A stretch of 64,000 nt of DNA from Liolophura sinensis (taxonomy: Eukaryota > Mollusca > Polyplacophora > Chitonida > Chitonidae), in the NCBI RefSeq assembly GCF_032854445.1, contig NC_088298.1, forward strand, positions 18,803,976 to 18,867,975, written 5' to 3'. Shown one piece after another: positions 36,501 through 47,462 of the stretch (its first letter is position 1; the number at the start of each line of letters is the position of its first letter). The notes beneath the pieces were generated by a model that saw only the letters and a list, made by a program, of their open reading frames with translations, was not told the origin of the DNA and searched no databases. The position numbers and the translations under genes are program-made.

Positions 36501-36568
36501 TTTTTTCTTTTTGTACAATCCGTCCCCTCGAGTTCTAACGAACAGAATGACACTGTTTTAGGCTGAGT
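33546..36568. other. No gene recognised; one strong TATA box
   Basis: A TATAAAAGG element lies at 35216-35224 (see its own entry). Near 35671-35691 gtgggaaggtcttccagcaa resembles a small piece of the SINE A body. Other open frames are at most 93 codons without features. Confidence 0.5.
35216..35337 (+). promoter_or_regulatory. Candidate TATA promoter with short downstream frame
   Basis: TATAAAAGG (35216-35224) is a textbook TATA box. A pyrimidine-flanked TCACACT at 35238-35244 could act as initiator, though it is slightly closer than the usual 28-32 bp. An ATG at 35281 (GGG before it, purine at -3) opens an 18-codon frame to a TAG at 35335-35337. I see no good splice donor in that frame. Long invertebrate sequence contains many chance TATA boxes, so this is weak. 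Confidence 0.2.
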
Positions 36569-36709
36569 AATTTATTTATATGATTTGTGTTTTTCACCGC
36601 ACTCAAGGATTTTTCACTTAAACATGCACTACGGCAGCCAACATAATGGTGGGAAGAGGGCAGAGCCCCAGGGAAACCCACGACCACATGCAGGTTGCTG
36701 GCAAACCAT
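36569..36709 (-). mobile_element. SINE family A, minus strand, 5'-truncated and diverged
   Basis: The tail complement aatttatttatatgatttgt leads into caccgcactcaaggattttt, gcagccaacataatggtggg, agagccccagggaaaccc and acgaccacatgcaggttgct, ending at ggcaaacc. More diverged than most copies. Loosely similar flanks (ttttaggctgagtaa; ttttaaggcggataa) may be an eroded target-site duplication. Confidence 0.85.
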
Positions 36710-37541
36710 CTTTTTTTAAGGCGGATAAATGTGTGTTTTAATGATATCTATGTCTATATTTAGTAATTTCTGAATCATTACTGGTCACCTGATGACTTCA
36801 CTTATCAAAAGTTCACCATTAGCTGTTTAAAATAGAATTCAGTCAACTTTGTAATCCTCTTTTGTGATAAGTGAATACAGAATGCACCGTGTACAAATTG
36901 AGCTGCTGTCCACAGTTTGTAATCCATACACGCAATCATCCGCGATTAAAGGATGTAAACATGCAGTTCAGCAAGTGCACACATCCTTCGTTGTGGTTTC
37001 CGATGTCAAATCAACGGCCGGAAACATCCTAAGATGCCTCACTCCGTTCTGTAACCGATTAAATTCCGGAACACTTTATAATTACACGGAGCTGTAAGCG
37101 TCAGAATAATAATGAATGCGTTTTTTGTTAATAAAATTAAAGTCAGATGTGGCTAGATAAGATCGTCGTGTGTTAAGCTATTGTAGTCTGCGTGTGGCAT
37201 AATTCAGCGACCAAAGCGTAAGTTCGAAACCGATCATGGGCAATTTTGTGTTTTCCTGTGACGTTTAGTTTTATGAAAATCGGTAAGTTAGTCTGCAAGA
37301 TAACGTATTCTGTTCGCTCCGATTACGAACACGCGCTCTCTAAACATGATATATTACGGCTCATTGACTTTCATGAGCGACATCAAATAAATCCCATGTA
37401 TACGTGCAGTGTGTCACTGATTTCCATATATCAAAGTGAATTACTTGTGGTGTCACGTGATCAATCATTCTGATGGTATCTGCAGCGTGGCCAGGATAGC
37501 AATGATCTGTGCATAAAAAAAACAAAACCCTCCAAAAATAT

Positions 37542-37548
<7 letters not shown>
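36710..37548. other. No gene recognised
   Basis: Frames of at most 77 codons. No repeats until the (TA)n tract at 37549. Confidence 0.55.
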
Positions 37549-37632
<84 letters not shown>

Positions 37633-37648
37633 ATAGATAGATAGATAG
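37549..37648. repeat. (TA)n about 39 units followed by (GATA)n
   Basis: A pure TA tract runs 37549-37626, then after ttat comes agatagatagatagatagg to 37648. The 123-codon minus-strand frame with an Ile-Tyr run is this tract translated. Confidence 0.97.
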
Positions 37649-38868
37649 GTACAAACAAGCACCTTTGAAATATTCAGTTATAGAGGTCGCAGGACCCTCT
37701 TTTGCAGAGTGGTATTGACTGCGGTATTCCACATCAGTGTAAGCTTACACCGATGGGATCGCAAGTAAAAGGACAATAAAATCATCCCATTGTTGAGCTA
37801 TAAAGCAGTGTTACACGCAAGTTTCAACAAAAGTGACAACAAATGACATAAATGCCGTCACGAAACTTGGTTAAAAACTTTCCTGCATGTATAACAACTA
37901 CTTTTTCAGGATAACTCGGTTGATCCATCCGCTTTTAATTTTATTTACTCCACTTGAGCAGACAGTACGTCCATTGTTGATTCGAAAATGCCCAAATATC
38001 TACTGCTACATATGTAGTTGCCATGGTGAATTGCCGTCGTGCATAACTGACTTCTTTCCATAAGATCATAAACATATGTAAAGGATTTAACATGTATCAC
38101 TGATGTGTGTGCTCACGAGACCATTTTGGGAAAACAGAATGCATTAAAAGAAATAGTTCAACATTAAATTTTTGACAACGCTTCTCGGCAGTCACTTCTT
38201 CAAAGGAATGTAAAATACTCGATTGCTCGCAGTGAACTATAAGGCCTATGAACTCAAGCACGTCGCGTTTAGCACAATTCACCAACAACGTTCTCCATGC
38301 CCCATTCTCTCCAACGAAACCCGGATTCACACATGCGCCATGTCGGTGCATGCAGATGTGTTACGTGCAGACTACCTGAGTCACAAAGGTGGGGACGACT
38401 AGGACGAAATGTGCACCTATAATGCACTGACGAGTGACACCTGCATAAACCACATGATCGTACAGCATGACATGTGTACCCGGATGTACTGTGTATGATT
38501 ATTTGTACCTTTTATCCGATTTTTTTAAGACAAGCTTATCACTATTTGTGCATTTTGCATAGAAGGTGTGGATTTTATACCAAGTTTAAGAGATATTCAC
38601 TTTTGAACAGGTGAAAAGGTAGTTGACTGGGAACTGCACGTTCTAGCATGGGTGGTTGATTATGATGTATATATCAATATTATACAGATATACCGTCCTT
38701 TCTTCATGTTTACCCAGTAACATGGTAGCCTACTTACCGCCATTTGTTCGCCTTTCATGTTACTGATATGTAAATCTGTTCATCCATTCTTACATTTACA
38801 TATCCTTACATTTACATAAATGCCAGCTTATTCGTATATTTACATTCTGTGAAATGTTAAAGCCTACA
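37649..38868. other. No gene recognised; one dispersed-repeat word
   Basis: At 38312-38339 a 28-bp word is identical, in inverted orientation, to 40625-40652; it includes cccggattcacacatgcgcc. The rest has frames of at most 84 codons and no array. Confidence 0.55.
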
Positions 38869-38970
38869 CAATAGCTTAAGATTATTTTACTTGATTGGTG
38901 TTTTACGCCGTACTCAAGAATATTTCACTTATACGACAGCGGCCAGCATTATGGTGGGCAATAGCTTAAG
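38869..38970 (-). mobile_element. SINE family A, short 5'-truncated insertion with perfect TSD
   Basis: Only the last ~78 bp of the element are present: acttgattggtgttttacgc through cttatacgacagcggccagc to attatggtggg. It is flanked by perfect copies of caatagcttaag at 38869-38880 and 38959-38970, extendable by one A. The insertion is therefore readable to the base, and the truncation occurred at integration. Confidence 0.95.
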
Positions 38971-39880
38971 AAAAGCCCTCTCCCAAAAGTGTTCATTCAA
39001 TACAAGTGCATGACTTGGCAACTTAGCCAGTAATTATATTCGGCATAGAATATTATAATAGAAATCTGTTCTTATTACAAGTAAGCGTCACTTTGTGATT
39101 CTGACTTCATCGTTTGTGATCTTCATGACTTCCTGTCACATTACGCAAGTGTAGTAGGCCACTGGCAACAAAGTCGTCCACTATTTCCTAATTGGTCGAT
39201 ACATCCACTGAATGCAGTATGTATTTGTATACTAAATACGTCACATGATGTATCCTGACAGACGATTTTGTGAGAAAGATGTGTGGTTAATGCTATTAAA
39301 TGCCTTATACCCCATGACAGTATGGTAGATATATGAATCTATGAAAAATACACCTATGCCGGATTCGAACCCTTCACTAAAAAAAATTAATTTGTTAATT
39401 TTAACAGAAAATCCATTGTTTGAGTTATATATTTAATACTGCGTTATACTCAACAGAATTTTAGCTAGCCTGTTAGAATTTTTATGTTAAATAAATTGAA
39501 TTGAATTAACAGAATGATCTGCTGCAATAGCAGAATACATTCTACTGTCCCTCAGACAACAGACTTTCTATAGGTTCACATGTTTGTGCCAACCTATGCG
39601 CTTAGTAGGTGTATGTTATATTACATAGAGTTGATATTTTGTGGACTTCATCACCATATTCCTATCATTATAACATGCCTTCAGATTTATATACAGTCTC
39701 AAGTGGCTGACATTTGCTATGTATGCGCTGTGCCCTATGGTACTTATTTACACTGGGCGGCCTACTTATCGCCCATAGATATATACAGGGTCTTACATGT
39801 ACAGAGAGAAAGGACAGATCTGTAACAGGGACAAAAGTGCAACAGAGATTAAACCTTGGTGTGCATTGTACAATGATCTT
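38971..39880. other. No gene recognised
   Basis: Frames of at most 81 codons. No array or SINE seen. Confidence 0.55.
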
Positions 39881-40000
39881 GCTGGTTGTCTGTTTGTCTG
39901 GCTGACTTGCTGGCTGTCTGTCCGTCTGGCTTATTGACTGTCAGTCTTGTTGGTTGGCTGACTGTCCGTCTGTCTGGCTAACTGACTGTCCGTCTCTGAC
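39881..40000 (-). repeat. GNCT tetranucleotide-derived array
   Basis: Four-base steps such as gctggttgtctgtttgtctg and gactgtccgtctgtctggct over about 120 bp. On the minus strand this is the same GACN motif as the array at 11.94-12.19 kb, shorter and in opposite orientation. Confidence 0.88.
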
Positions 40001-40841
40001 GTACTCTATAAACATGCATACCATGCATAATACATATTTCCCGATCTCATAGTCTGAGATTTTATTTGTCTCTGGTTGAACCGTGTTACGTATAAAAAAA
40101 AACATCCCCTTTCATTTCAAACTGGTTTGCGCTGTTGAATAGGGCTAAATTTAGTTACTGTAGGTATAGTTACAGATCTCTGTATGTACATGCATATATA
40201 CGTTTATGTATAAACGACAGTCTAACCACAGAAATTCGCATTTCAGAGTGAATACATGATCTTCTATACATTAATACACCAAACTAAACGTTGTTTTTGT
40301 TTTTTTTTTTTCTGTACGGGCAAACCATCACATTTACTGTATGCATGATGAGTCACTTGTTCTAACTCGCCCAAGCGTATCTCAAAATGATTAGTTGATG
40401 ATATCCTTCATTTAATAAGGACCATTAGAATGTTATCTATGTAAGTGAATCTTCAGGGTATATATTTATCTGCATGGTCCCTCTAAGGAAGTGCTTAGAG
40501 TTATAAACCATGTAGACATGAAGCGTACAGTATACACGGTATACGCATATAAATGAGGGAAGGGCCGTCACTGGCCAAGTGAGTTATAAAGTGCTTTACA
40601 CCACATAACTTTTGTCCATAGTAAGGCGCATGTGTGAATCCGGGTTTCGTTGTCACTAGCTCGGCCGCTTTTGTACAACGAAAAGATGCCAACGAAAGCC
40701 ATGTTACATCGCTAGGAAAAGGTTGTTCATTAAAAGATCTATATCTGCTCAATGGATTATCATTTTTTTCTATGTAAATCTTTGTAATTTTCTTAGATAG
40801 TTTGGAGAAATTCCCGACCAGGTATATAACAACATTATATG
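40001..40841. other. No gene recognised; second copy of a 28-bp dispersed word
   Basis: 40625-40652 matches 38312-38339 exactly on the opposite strand. The sequence around it (gaatccgggtttcgttgtca) resembles the outer end of the foldback element at 22.8 kb (gtgaatccgggct). Frames of at most 83 codons. Confidence 0.5.
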
Positions 40842-40930
40842 TATTTATTTATTTATCTGACTGCTGTTTTACGCCGTTCTCAAGAATAGTTCACTTACGC
40901 GGCCAGCATTATAGTGGGAGGAAACCAGGC
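40842..40930 (-). mobile_element. SINE family A, minus strand, short 5'-truncated copy
   Basis: The tail complement atttatttatttatctgact is followed by gttttacgccgttctcaaga, cacttacgcggccagcatta and gtgggaggaaaccaggc, where it stops. Several small deletions relative to other copies. No clear target-site duplication. Confidence 0.85.
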
Positions 40931-41519
40931 AAACCAATAGATTGTAATACTGTAATAGACTCCTCGTACGGTAGCCTGTTGTTACACTTTTCTGGTGTAG
41001 TCAGACTGGTTTGCCGTGGTATGTTAGTTTGTGTCAGTTAAATGTAAAAAATTACCAACGTATGGGAATGTCTCGTGTATCGTAGTTACATACGTGTATT
41101 GATGTAAAGCCTTTACAGGCCTATCCAGGTGGATTGAAGGGTAACACCATAACTGGCTCATGACGTCCTTAGGTACATGTGCTCAAATCGTGAAATACAG
41201 AAGGATGTCATGTGGCTTTTATATATATACAAGTACCTCTATAAGGATTAGCACACAAAAGTATTAAATGTTGACGCTCAACATAAAGCCAAAAAAAATA
41301 AATAAATAAAAATAAATTTTTTTCGCATTACACATCTAATACTGTAATTTTCGTTCTAGGTCTTCGAGAGAAACCGCGTGTAAAGGTATATACTGTGTTA
41401 AAATACATACTACAGTGGGCGGTTTAATTACATACAAACTGAAACTGATACAGTATATATAAAATAACTGTTTGGCTCTCTAGAGTTCTCTCCCTTCGGT
41501 GTGGTTTACGTTTACTGTA

Positions 41520-41521
<2 letters not shown>
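40931..41521. other. No gene recognised
   Basis: One 79-codon plus-strand frame overlaps the SINE end. A poor (AAAT)n stretch lies at about 41295-41320. Nothing else seen. Confidence 0.55.

Positions 41522-41571
<50 letters not shown>
41522..41571. repeat. (TA)n, 25 units
   Basis: A pure TA dinucleotide tract read directly from the sequence. Confidence 0.97.
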
Positions 41572-41576
<5 letters not shown>

Positions 41577-44500
41577 TGTTCCTATTTGGAGTGCAAAAAT
41601 CAGTTATTTCAAATTAACAAATTGATTATAGTCATGATGGTGTGAGCCATGTTCACTGAAAGCACGACATATGTACAGTAGACTTATGTACATTTGGACA
41701 AACTTTTCAACACAACGAGCATGAATCAGTGATATATGGAGACATACACTACAGGCTGGCTGACGTTGCATCAGAATGTTTAGCCCTGGCCTATACAGAC
41801 ATGCAGCATTTAAGCCTATTTACTTCTGCTTTATTTACGCAGTCTGCGTCGATCAAACCGACAGAAGTCTAAACGGTACAGGGTCTGGATTTGGGGGGAA
41901 GCAAAACAAACATTGTGTTTACAACCCTTTAGTTTTGCCGTGCCTCAGAAGGCCTTGACGACATGCTCCTTTGTATAAATGTACACCCGTGCTTCTAAAG
42001 GCTGTTCCGATCTTTGACATAACTTTTGTAGCATGTACAGTGCAATGCCTTCGGAAGAGGCGTTATGCACTGGAATGTACGAGTCGAGTTCGAATCCCTC
42101 GATCTTGCGGTCATCGATTTTGTTTTTTTGACGAAGTTCGACTCCGGCATGTGCATGCAACGTGTACTGTTGATTGACCGTTTTATATACAGACCTATAC
42201 TCTTACTGAGAAGCATGCGCCGGGAATTACTCGGGTATATTTATTAAATATATAAGATAAGCGGTTTGTTTGAATATAATACGGATTCTTGTAGGCCTAT
42301 CCCTTTGTCATTAGAAGAGATTTTGAAAACTGAAAAAAAAAATAATAATAATAATAATCTTGACTCGACCTCTGTGTTAAACGTTGTTATTTTCCGACCC
42401 AAGACCTATAGCGTAAATGAAAACATAACAATGCAGGACACGTGACAAAATATGATGACATGATGTATAACTATCTTTGAAGTGACGATCTGATATAGTG
42501 TATTGTTACATCATGGTAACTGATTGAAATATATCTCAACCCTATGGACCACAGTAAAACAACACCGAACACAAAGATAGAGACCAACGTAGCCTACGTG
42601 TTGATGTTGACATTTGGGACATATATTTATACACACGAACGCATTTAAGTCAACATCCCCAGACTAAATCATAAGAATGAATAAATAAACTATCAACTAT
42701 CATTCAGTTGAGTGACTGATAACTATAGCATATATGTGACTTACCACACCAGAAGATCGGCGGTTTGATGCCAGTAAGGGCCTATAGAGGATTATCGAAG
42801 GTGTAGGGGCATATGTAGGCGGTCGATTGTCTGTTATACATATAGCTACTTATCACGTAAGTTTCACTTTCCATTTTTGTTCTTTTCTTTTCTTTTTTTT
42901 GTAATTATGATTGATGCTATTTTTTCACGAAACGTTATTTCTTTCCTTCATTCAATTCATTAAGCCCCATAATATTAAACTAGACATAAACTTATACCAG
43001 TGGGACCTATAGGCCTACTGCATATATGCCTAGGCGCACTTTTCTGAAGTCTTCTCTGTATGAAACCTGACGACAGATACTTAAACCAAACATTGCTGTG
43101 TTGACATGTTTAGATGACAAAAGTTTTGAAAAGTAGATTAGGCACTCTGTTTTAACTTTGTTTATCCAAGTACGAACAAGTATGCCAGTGTTTTTCTATG
43201 TGAAATTTGGGCTAATTTAAGCCAATCAGCGGGCGGCATTGTGGCGATCTGCTGACCGGCGCACTGGCCGACATAGGTCACGCAATGGAGGACCGGCCAC
43301 TCTGACAGACGGGAGCATTAAGTTGTCGGGTAGGTAATCCCAAAAGATTTTTCGGCGAAAGTTGGTAATATTTACTTGCAATTGCGTGCAGAAAAAAATG
43401 TGTAAGTGCTTGCATGTTTTTGGTGTGTTTACTTGGGGCGATCGTTAGTTTTGGTGACAAACTGTGAGAAGCAGACGATCGGCGATGAATGATTCGCTAT
43501 ATCTTGTTGTCACTTGTTGCACATTGATATTGAACGAAACAGGTGTTCGCCAAATGCTCATTTTATCTCACACCGAGCTTGTTTAAATGGGTCATCCAAA
43601 CTGTAGTATGCAAGTATGACTTCATGATGTCTTTCGTTCCACCGTTGTGAAAGAATATAGCATATAGATTTACAACCTGGACGTCAAATAAGAGCTTGTC
43701 TTATTTTAGTTGACGTGTACAGCTTTGCCAAGCTGTCGGCGCTCACAGTTGTGATATATACTTTATGAACCAACATTAATAATTTGAATTCCTGAAAGCC
43801 ATTCCTGTGTGTGAGTACGTATGAAGTAATCTTTATTAACAGAACAGTGTTAAATCTACCACCCTGCTCAGATTTAATTAAGAAATGTTTAGATATCACC
43901 AATTTTATATACATTAGTATGATTTGCTGAAACATTCTATGTTATATTCCCTTACACAATAAATAATATGCACGAAATGTTGCTGATCAGCTGTTTAGTG
44001 TTGTCACCAGTGCACATAATGTGTAAGCCTAGGTCAGTAGCATGAAGCACCATGTGCCAGCAGTAAAAGTACACTACAGCACTGTGACTATTTTAGTACA
44101 AATTTTGACCACTCCATGGGTAAGGACCATATGATTAGCCCTCTGTGTATGCTCAGTCATGGCTGAGTGACTGCAGATCATTCCTTGACACACCTGACTG
44201 CCTGGTCAGCAATTAGTGACAGGCCGATGGTCCGCCCCTTGATGTCACAGTAGAAGTGTAATCTTACCGTAAATCTTGCAAAAATTTCTGAGAGACTAAA
44301 ACATACAGGTGAGTCTTTGGAACTTGATATATAGTAAGGGGAAAGCTAATTCTCAGAGGACTGTAGCAGTAGGACTACTCAACCACAGGTAGGTTAACAC
44401 GATCTCACCGTCTGGCATGGAGAAAGTAGGGGAAAGAAGGAAGGTTGTTAACTCAGTTGACATAAGCATAGGCAATTTAAATACAATATGGCTGAGCGAT

Positions 44501-46107
44501 ACCAAATAATATAGTTTTGCTTACATGATGGTAACTTTGTAAAACTATTAAGAAAAAAAAATTGTTCTTTTTTCAGTATTTATACCATTAAAACGATGCA
44601 GTGTAACTATTTATTAGAGACTGTACTTCAGTATACTTAACTATGATAGCTGCCAATGAATAATCCTGCTTAATGGGACTTTTGGTATTATATGTATAAT
44701 GTGAATCGGCATGTCCTTTCGATGCCCTTCTTTCATACAAACACTTTTATTCCTCACCTTGTACCCTTTCTTTTCTGAACTGCATAACAGCATAAGCCTG
44801 CTTAGTATTAAACCTAGTCCCTAACGACACAGAACATGTGACACTACTAGGTACAGAAATCTCTGGTCTCCATCTTAGGTACATGTCCCAGAGGCTTTTA
44901 CCAAATACTGAGATCAAAGATGACCTATGGAACACTTACATAACATCACTCTGTGAATGTAGTCAGGTGACCTCATTGTTAAAATCCTTCAAACTCTTAA
45001 CAACTAATTATTTAATTGACTAAGTTCTTATCTGGTGTGTCATGTCCTTTGGGAAGTTGAAATGACTTTTTCAAATTTAGTTAAAAATTTTTTGAAATAT
45101 TTTATATCATTAGATTCATTTAAGAGTTTTTAATTTTAATTTGCAAGATTACAACATTAAAAAAAATGGAATGTGTTGATAAGTCTCTTCATCTTCATTA
45201 AGTGTGCATGAAGCATTCTTTGAGTGCATGATCTTTAATACCAGGTGTGTTATACGTAGCATATTCTGTGCCACTCAAAACTGAAACATGACAAATTTTA
45301 TTTAGTGTTTAAATTTGTTCCTAAAGGTAACACACCAACAAGTTCATTAATGTAACACACCATCAAGTTCATTCATTATGTTTAACTGAGTTTAATAGCT
45401 CTTTAATTTATATCTTAAATGTATTTGTTTAGTACTGTATAGTATTTAAAAACCAGTATATAGGTATATATGACCTCAGTTTATGAGTGATCTTCTTGTA
45501 GTATCTTCCTGTCCCTACATAGTTATAGCTTGTGGATTTGCAATATTAATTCTAACAGTGTAAAGTAGAACTTTGTTAATTAACAAGCCAACTTATCAAT
45601 ATTAGTGGTGAAATACTTCACACACTCCCACAAGCTTTCTGTATGCCCACAGAGTTCAGGACTGTAAACACATGCTTATCTCTGAACTGTCTGGTAACCA
45701 AGACCTAAATTTAGACAATTTTATCATGCCGTTCCTGACTAGCTTATCGTAATATTCCAAAATAGTACTTATCACAAAGCCTGATAGTATAAAGGCAGGA
45801 TTTGTTTATATGTCTATTTTCAGTTTGGCTGTTATATTCATTTATTTTTGTAGTTTGGTGAACTGCCCATTTCATGGACAAGGAGTTTTGTTTAGTTTTT
45901 AAATTTAGACAAAATTAAAATATTTTCAAATGCTAAAATATACTTGGTTTCTATGCATGTATGTTAAAGTTTTTTGTTTTGTTTTTTGAATCAATTTAAG
46001 GTTTTTGGGGTAGACAAAAAAGCTCCTATTCCCAGAAGGAATATGTACAGGTAAAAAGATTAGGTACAGATTTAGTCATAAAATAGTGCATACTGCTTGT
46101 GCTTTTT

Positions 46108-46111
<4 letters not shown>
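41572..46111. other. No gene recognised
   Basis: A short (AAT)n lies at about 42342-42358. Several overlapping 60-73-codon frames at 41.94-42.25 kb, on both strands, have no recognisable domain. Between 44.5 and 46.1 kb the DNA is particularly T/A-rich with almost no frames. No SINE body seen. Confidence 0.55.

Positions 46112-46164
<53 letters not shown>
46112..46164. repeat. (AT)n, about 26 units
   Basis: A pure AT dinucleotide tract read directly from the sequence. Confidence 0.97.
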
Positions 46165-46165
<1 letters not shown>

Positions 46166-46349
46166 TTAATTCCTACAAGTCAGCTACAAGTCCATGTGAC
46201 TTGCATTAAGTTATGTCACATGTCTGAGAATTTAACAAGCTTTGCTTGAACAAGAAGGCACCAAAGCTGTTGGTAAGTCTGACAAAGGTACTGATATGGT
46301 GTCGTTTTATGTAACATAAGGTTAAAACTGAACAGAGGGAGACATTTCT

Positions 46350-46511
46350 TGAAAATATCTTCTTTGGAAGGTCTGGTAGCAACGTGCGGATGGCCGTGTG
46401 TTTTTCCTGGGCTCTGCCCGGTTTCATCCCACTGTAATGGTGGCTGCTGTCGTTCAAGTGAAATTTTCCAGAGTACAGCATAAAACACCAATGAGATGAA
46501 ATGAAAATATC
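46350..46511 (+). mobile_element. SINE family A, 5'-truncated, with 10-bp TSD
   Basis: The body starts near 46367 (ggaaggtctggtagcaac) and continues through tgggctctgcccggtttc and gtgaaattttccagagtaca, ending aaaacaccaatgagatgaa. Flanks tgaaaatatc at 46350-46359 and 46502-46511 are identical. The 121- and 91-codon minus-strand frames here are SINE-derived. Confidence 0.9.
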
Positions 46512-47300
46512 ATCCCAGCGAGCCTGGAATACACTGCATGTCATAATACTGGGGTCAGTCAATTTGGTCATATTTTAGCCACGGTAGTGTTAAGAAACAA
46601 TTCTTCCAGCAAAATACATGCATTTTGTTGTAATATGATGTTAAGTTTACACTGTTGTAATTTAGTGTGTTTTTCTAAGGGGAACATAACTGTATCACAC
46701 AGCAACAAGTGATATGGATTAGGTGTGAAGAGTTAGCCCCCTTGTAACATCATCCCATTGTAGAACATTTATGCACGTGTAGTGTGAAATGAAATCAATG
46801 GTGTAACACCTGGCTGATTGACCTGGCTCTGATGACAAATGCCTGTATACACTGTGTGTAGCATATTTAACAGTTCATACACTGTACATGATCATGACCA
46901 ACTGTATCAGGGGCAGTGTTTTTACTAGCACAGATGATTTATCCCGACTTCATATGCAAACTTCTACAGAGGGTGCCAGTCCATTGCTACAGCTAGATGC
47001 ATAGCATAATTCTAGGACAGGGGTAAATATTGTTAATGTAAAACTATTTAAGTTTTAGTTACTGTTGGTAAATCTATGCTTTGATTGACTTGATCAGTAG
47101 CACTTTGTTATTGTAGTATTTTCAATGTACATTCCATGATGCAGAGTAATAAGCTTGGTTTCCTATTTACATGTACATGTAAGGTGGTTTAGTACTATAA
47201 TGTCCACTTCATTACCTCCATTCCACTTCATTATATCAAAATCATTCTGAGGTTAAGTTTTTCTGAAACCTATGTATATGTTTCTGTCAGATGTGCATTT
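46512..47300. other. No gene recognised
   Basis: No ATG frame of 60 codons or more lies wholly inside. No repeats seen. Confidence 0.55.
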
Positions 47301-47462
47301 AAGTATATTTCTCATATGTGGGAGAGGCTTCCAACAATCTGCGGATGGTAGGGGCCTCCCGGTTTCCTCACACAAAAAAGCTGGCCGCCATAGTGTAAGT
47401 GAAATATTCTTGAGTATTTAGTGTGGCGTAAGACATAAATCAAATAAATAATTGAAGTATAT
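47301..47462 (+). mobile_element. SINE family A, 5'-truncated, probable 8-bp TSD
   Basis: The body starts near 47319 (tgggagaggcttccaaca) and runs through gcggatggtaggggcctccc, gtgaaatattcttgagtatt and caaataaataa. The word aagtatat at 47301-47308 recurs at 47455-47462, a short probable target-site duplication. A small insertion (ttta) interrupts the usual gagtacggcg block. Confidence 0.85.

Noticed and set aside
37361-37732. 123-codon minus-strand frame with Ile-Tyr run
   Set aside because: Created by the (TA)n tract.
46206-46571. 121-codon minus-strand frame
   Set aside because: Runs across the SINE A copy; the repeated body explains the open frame.
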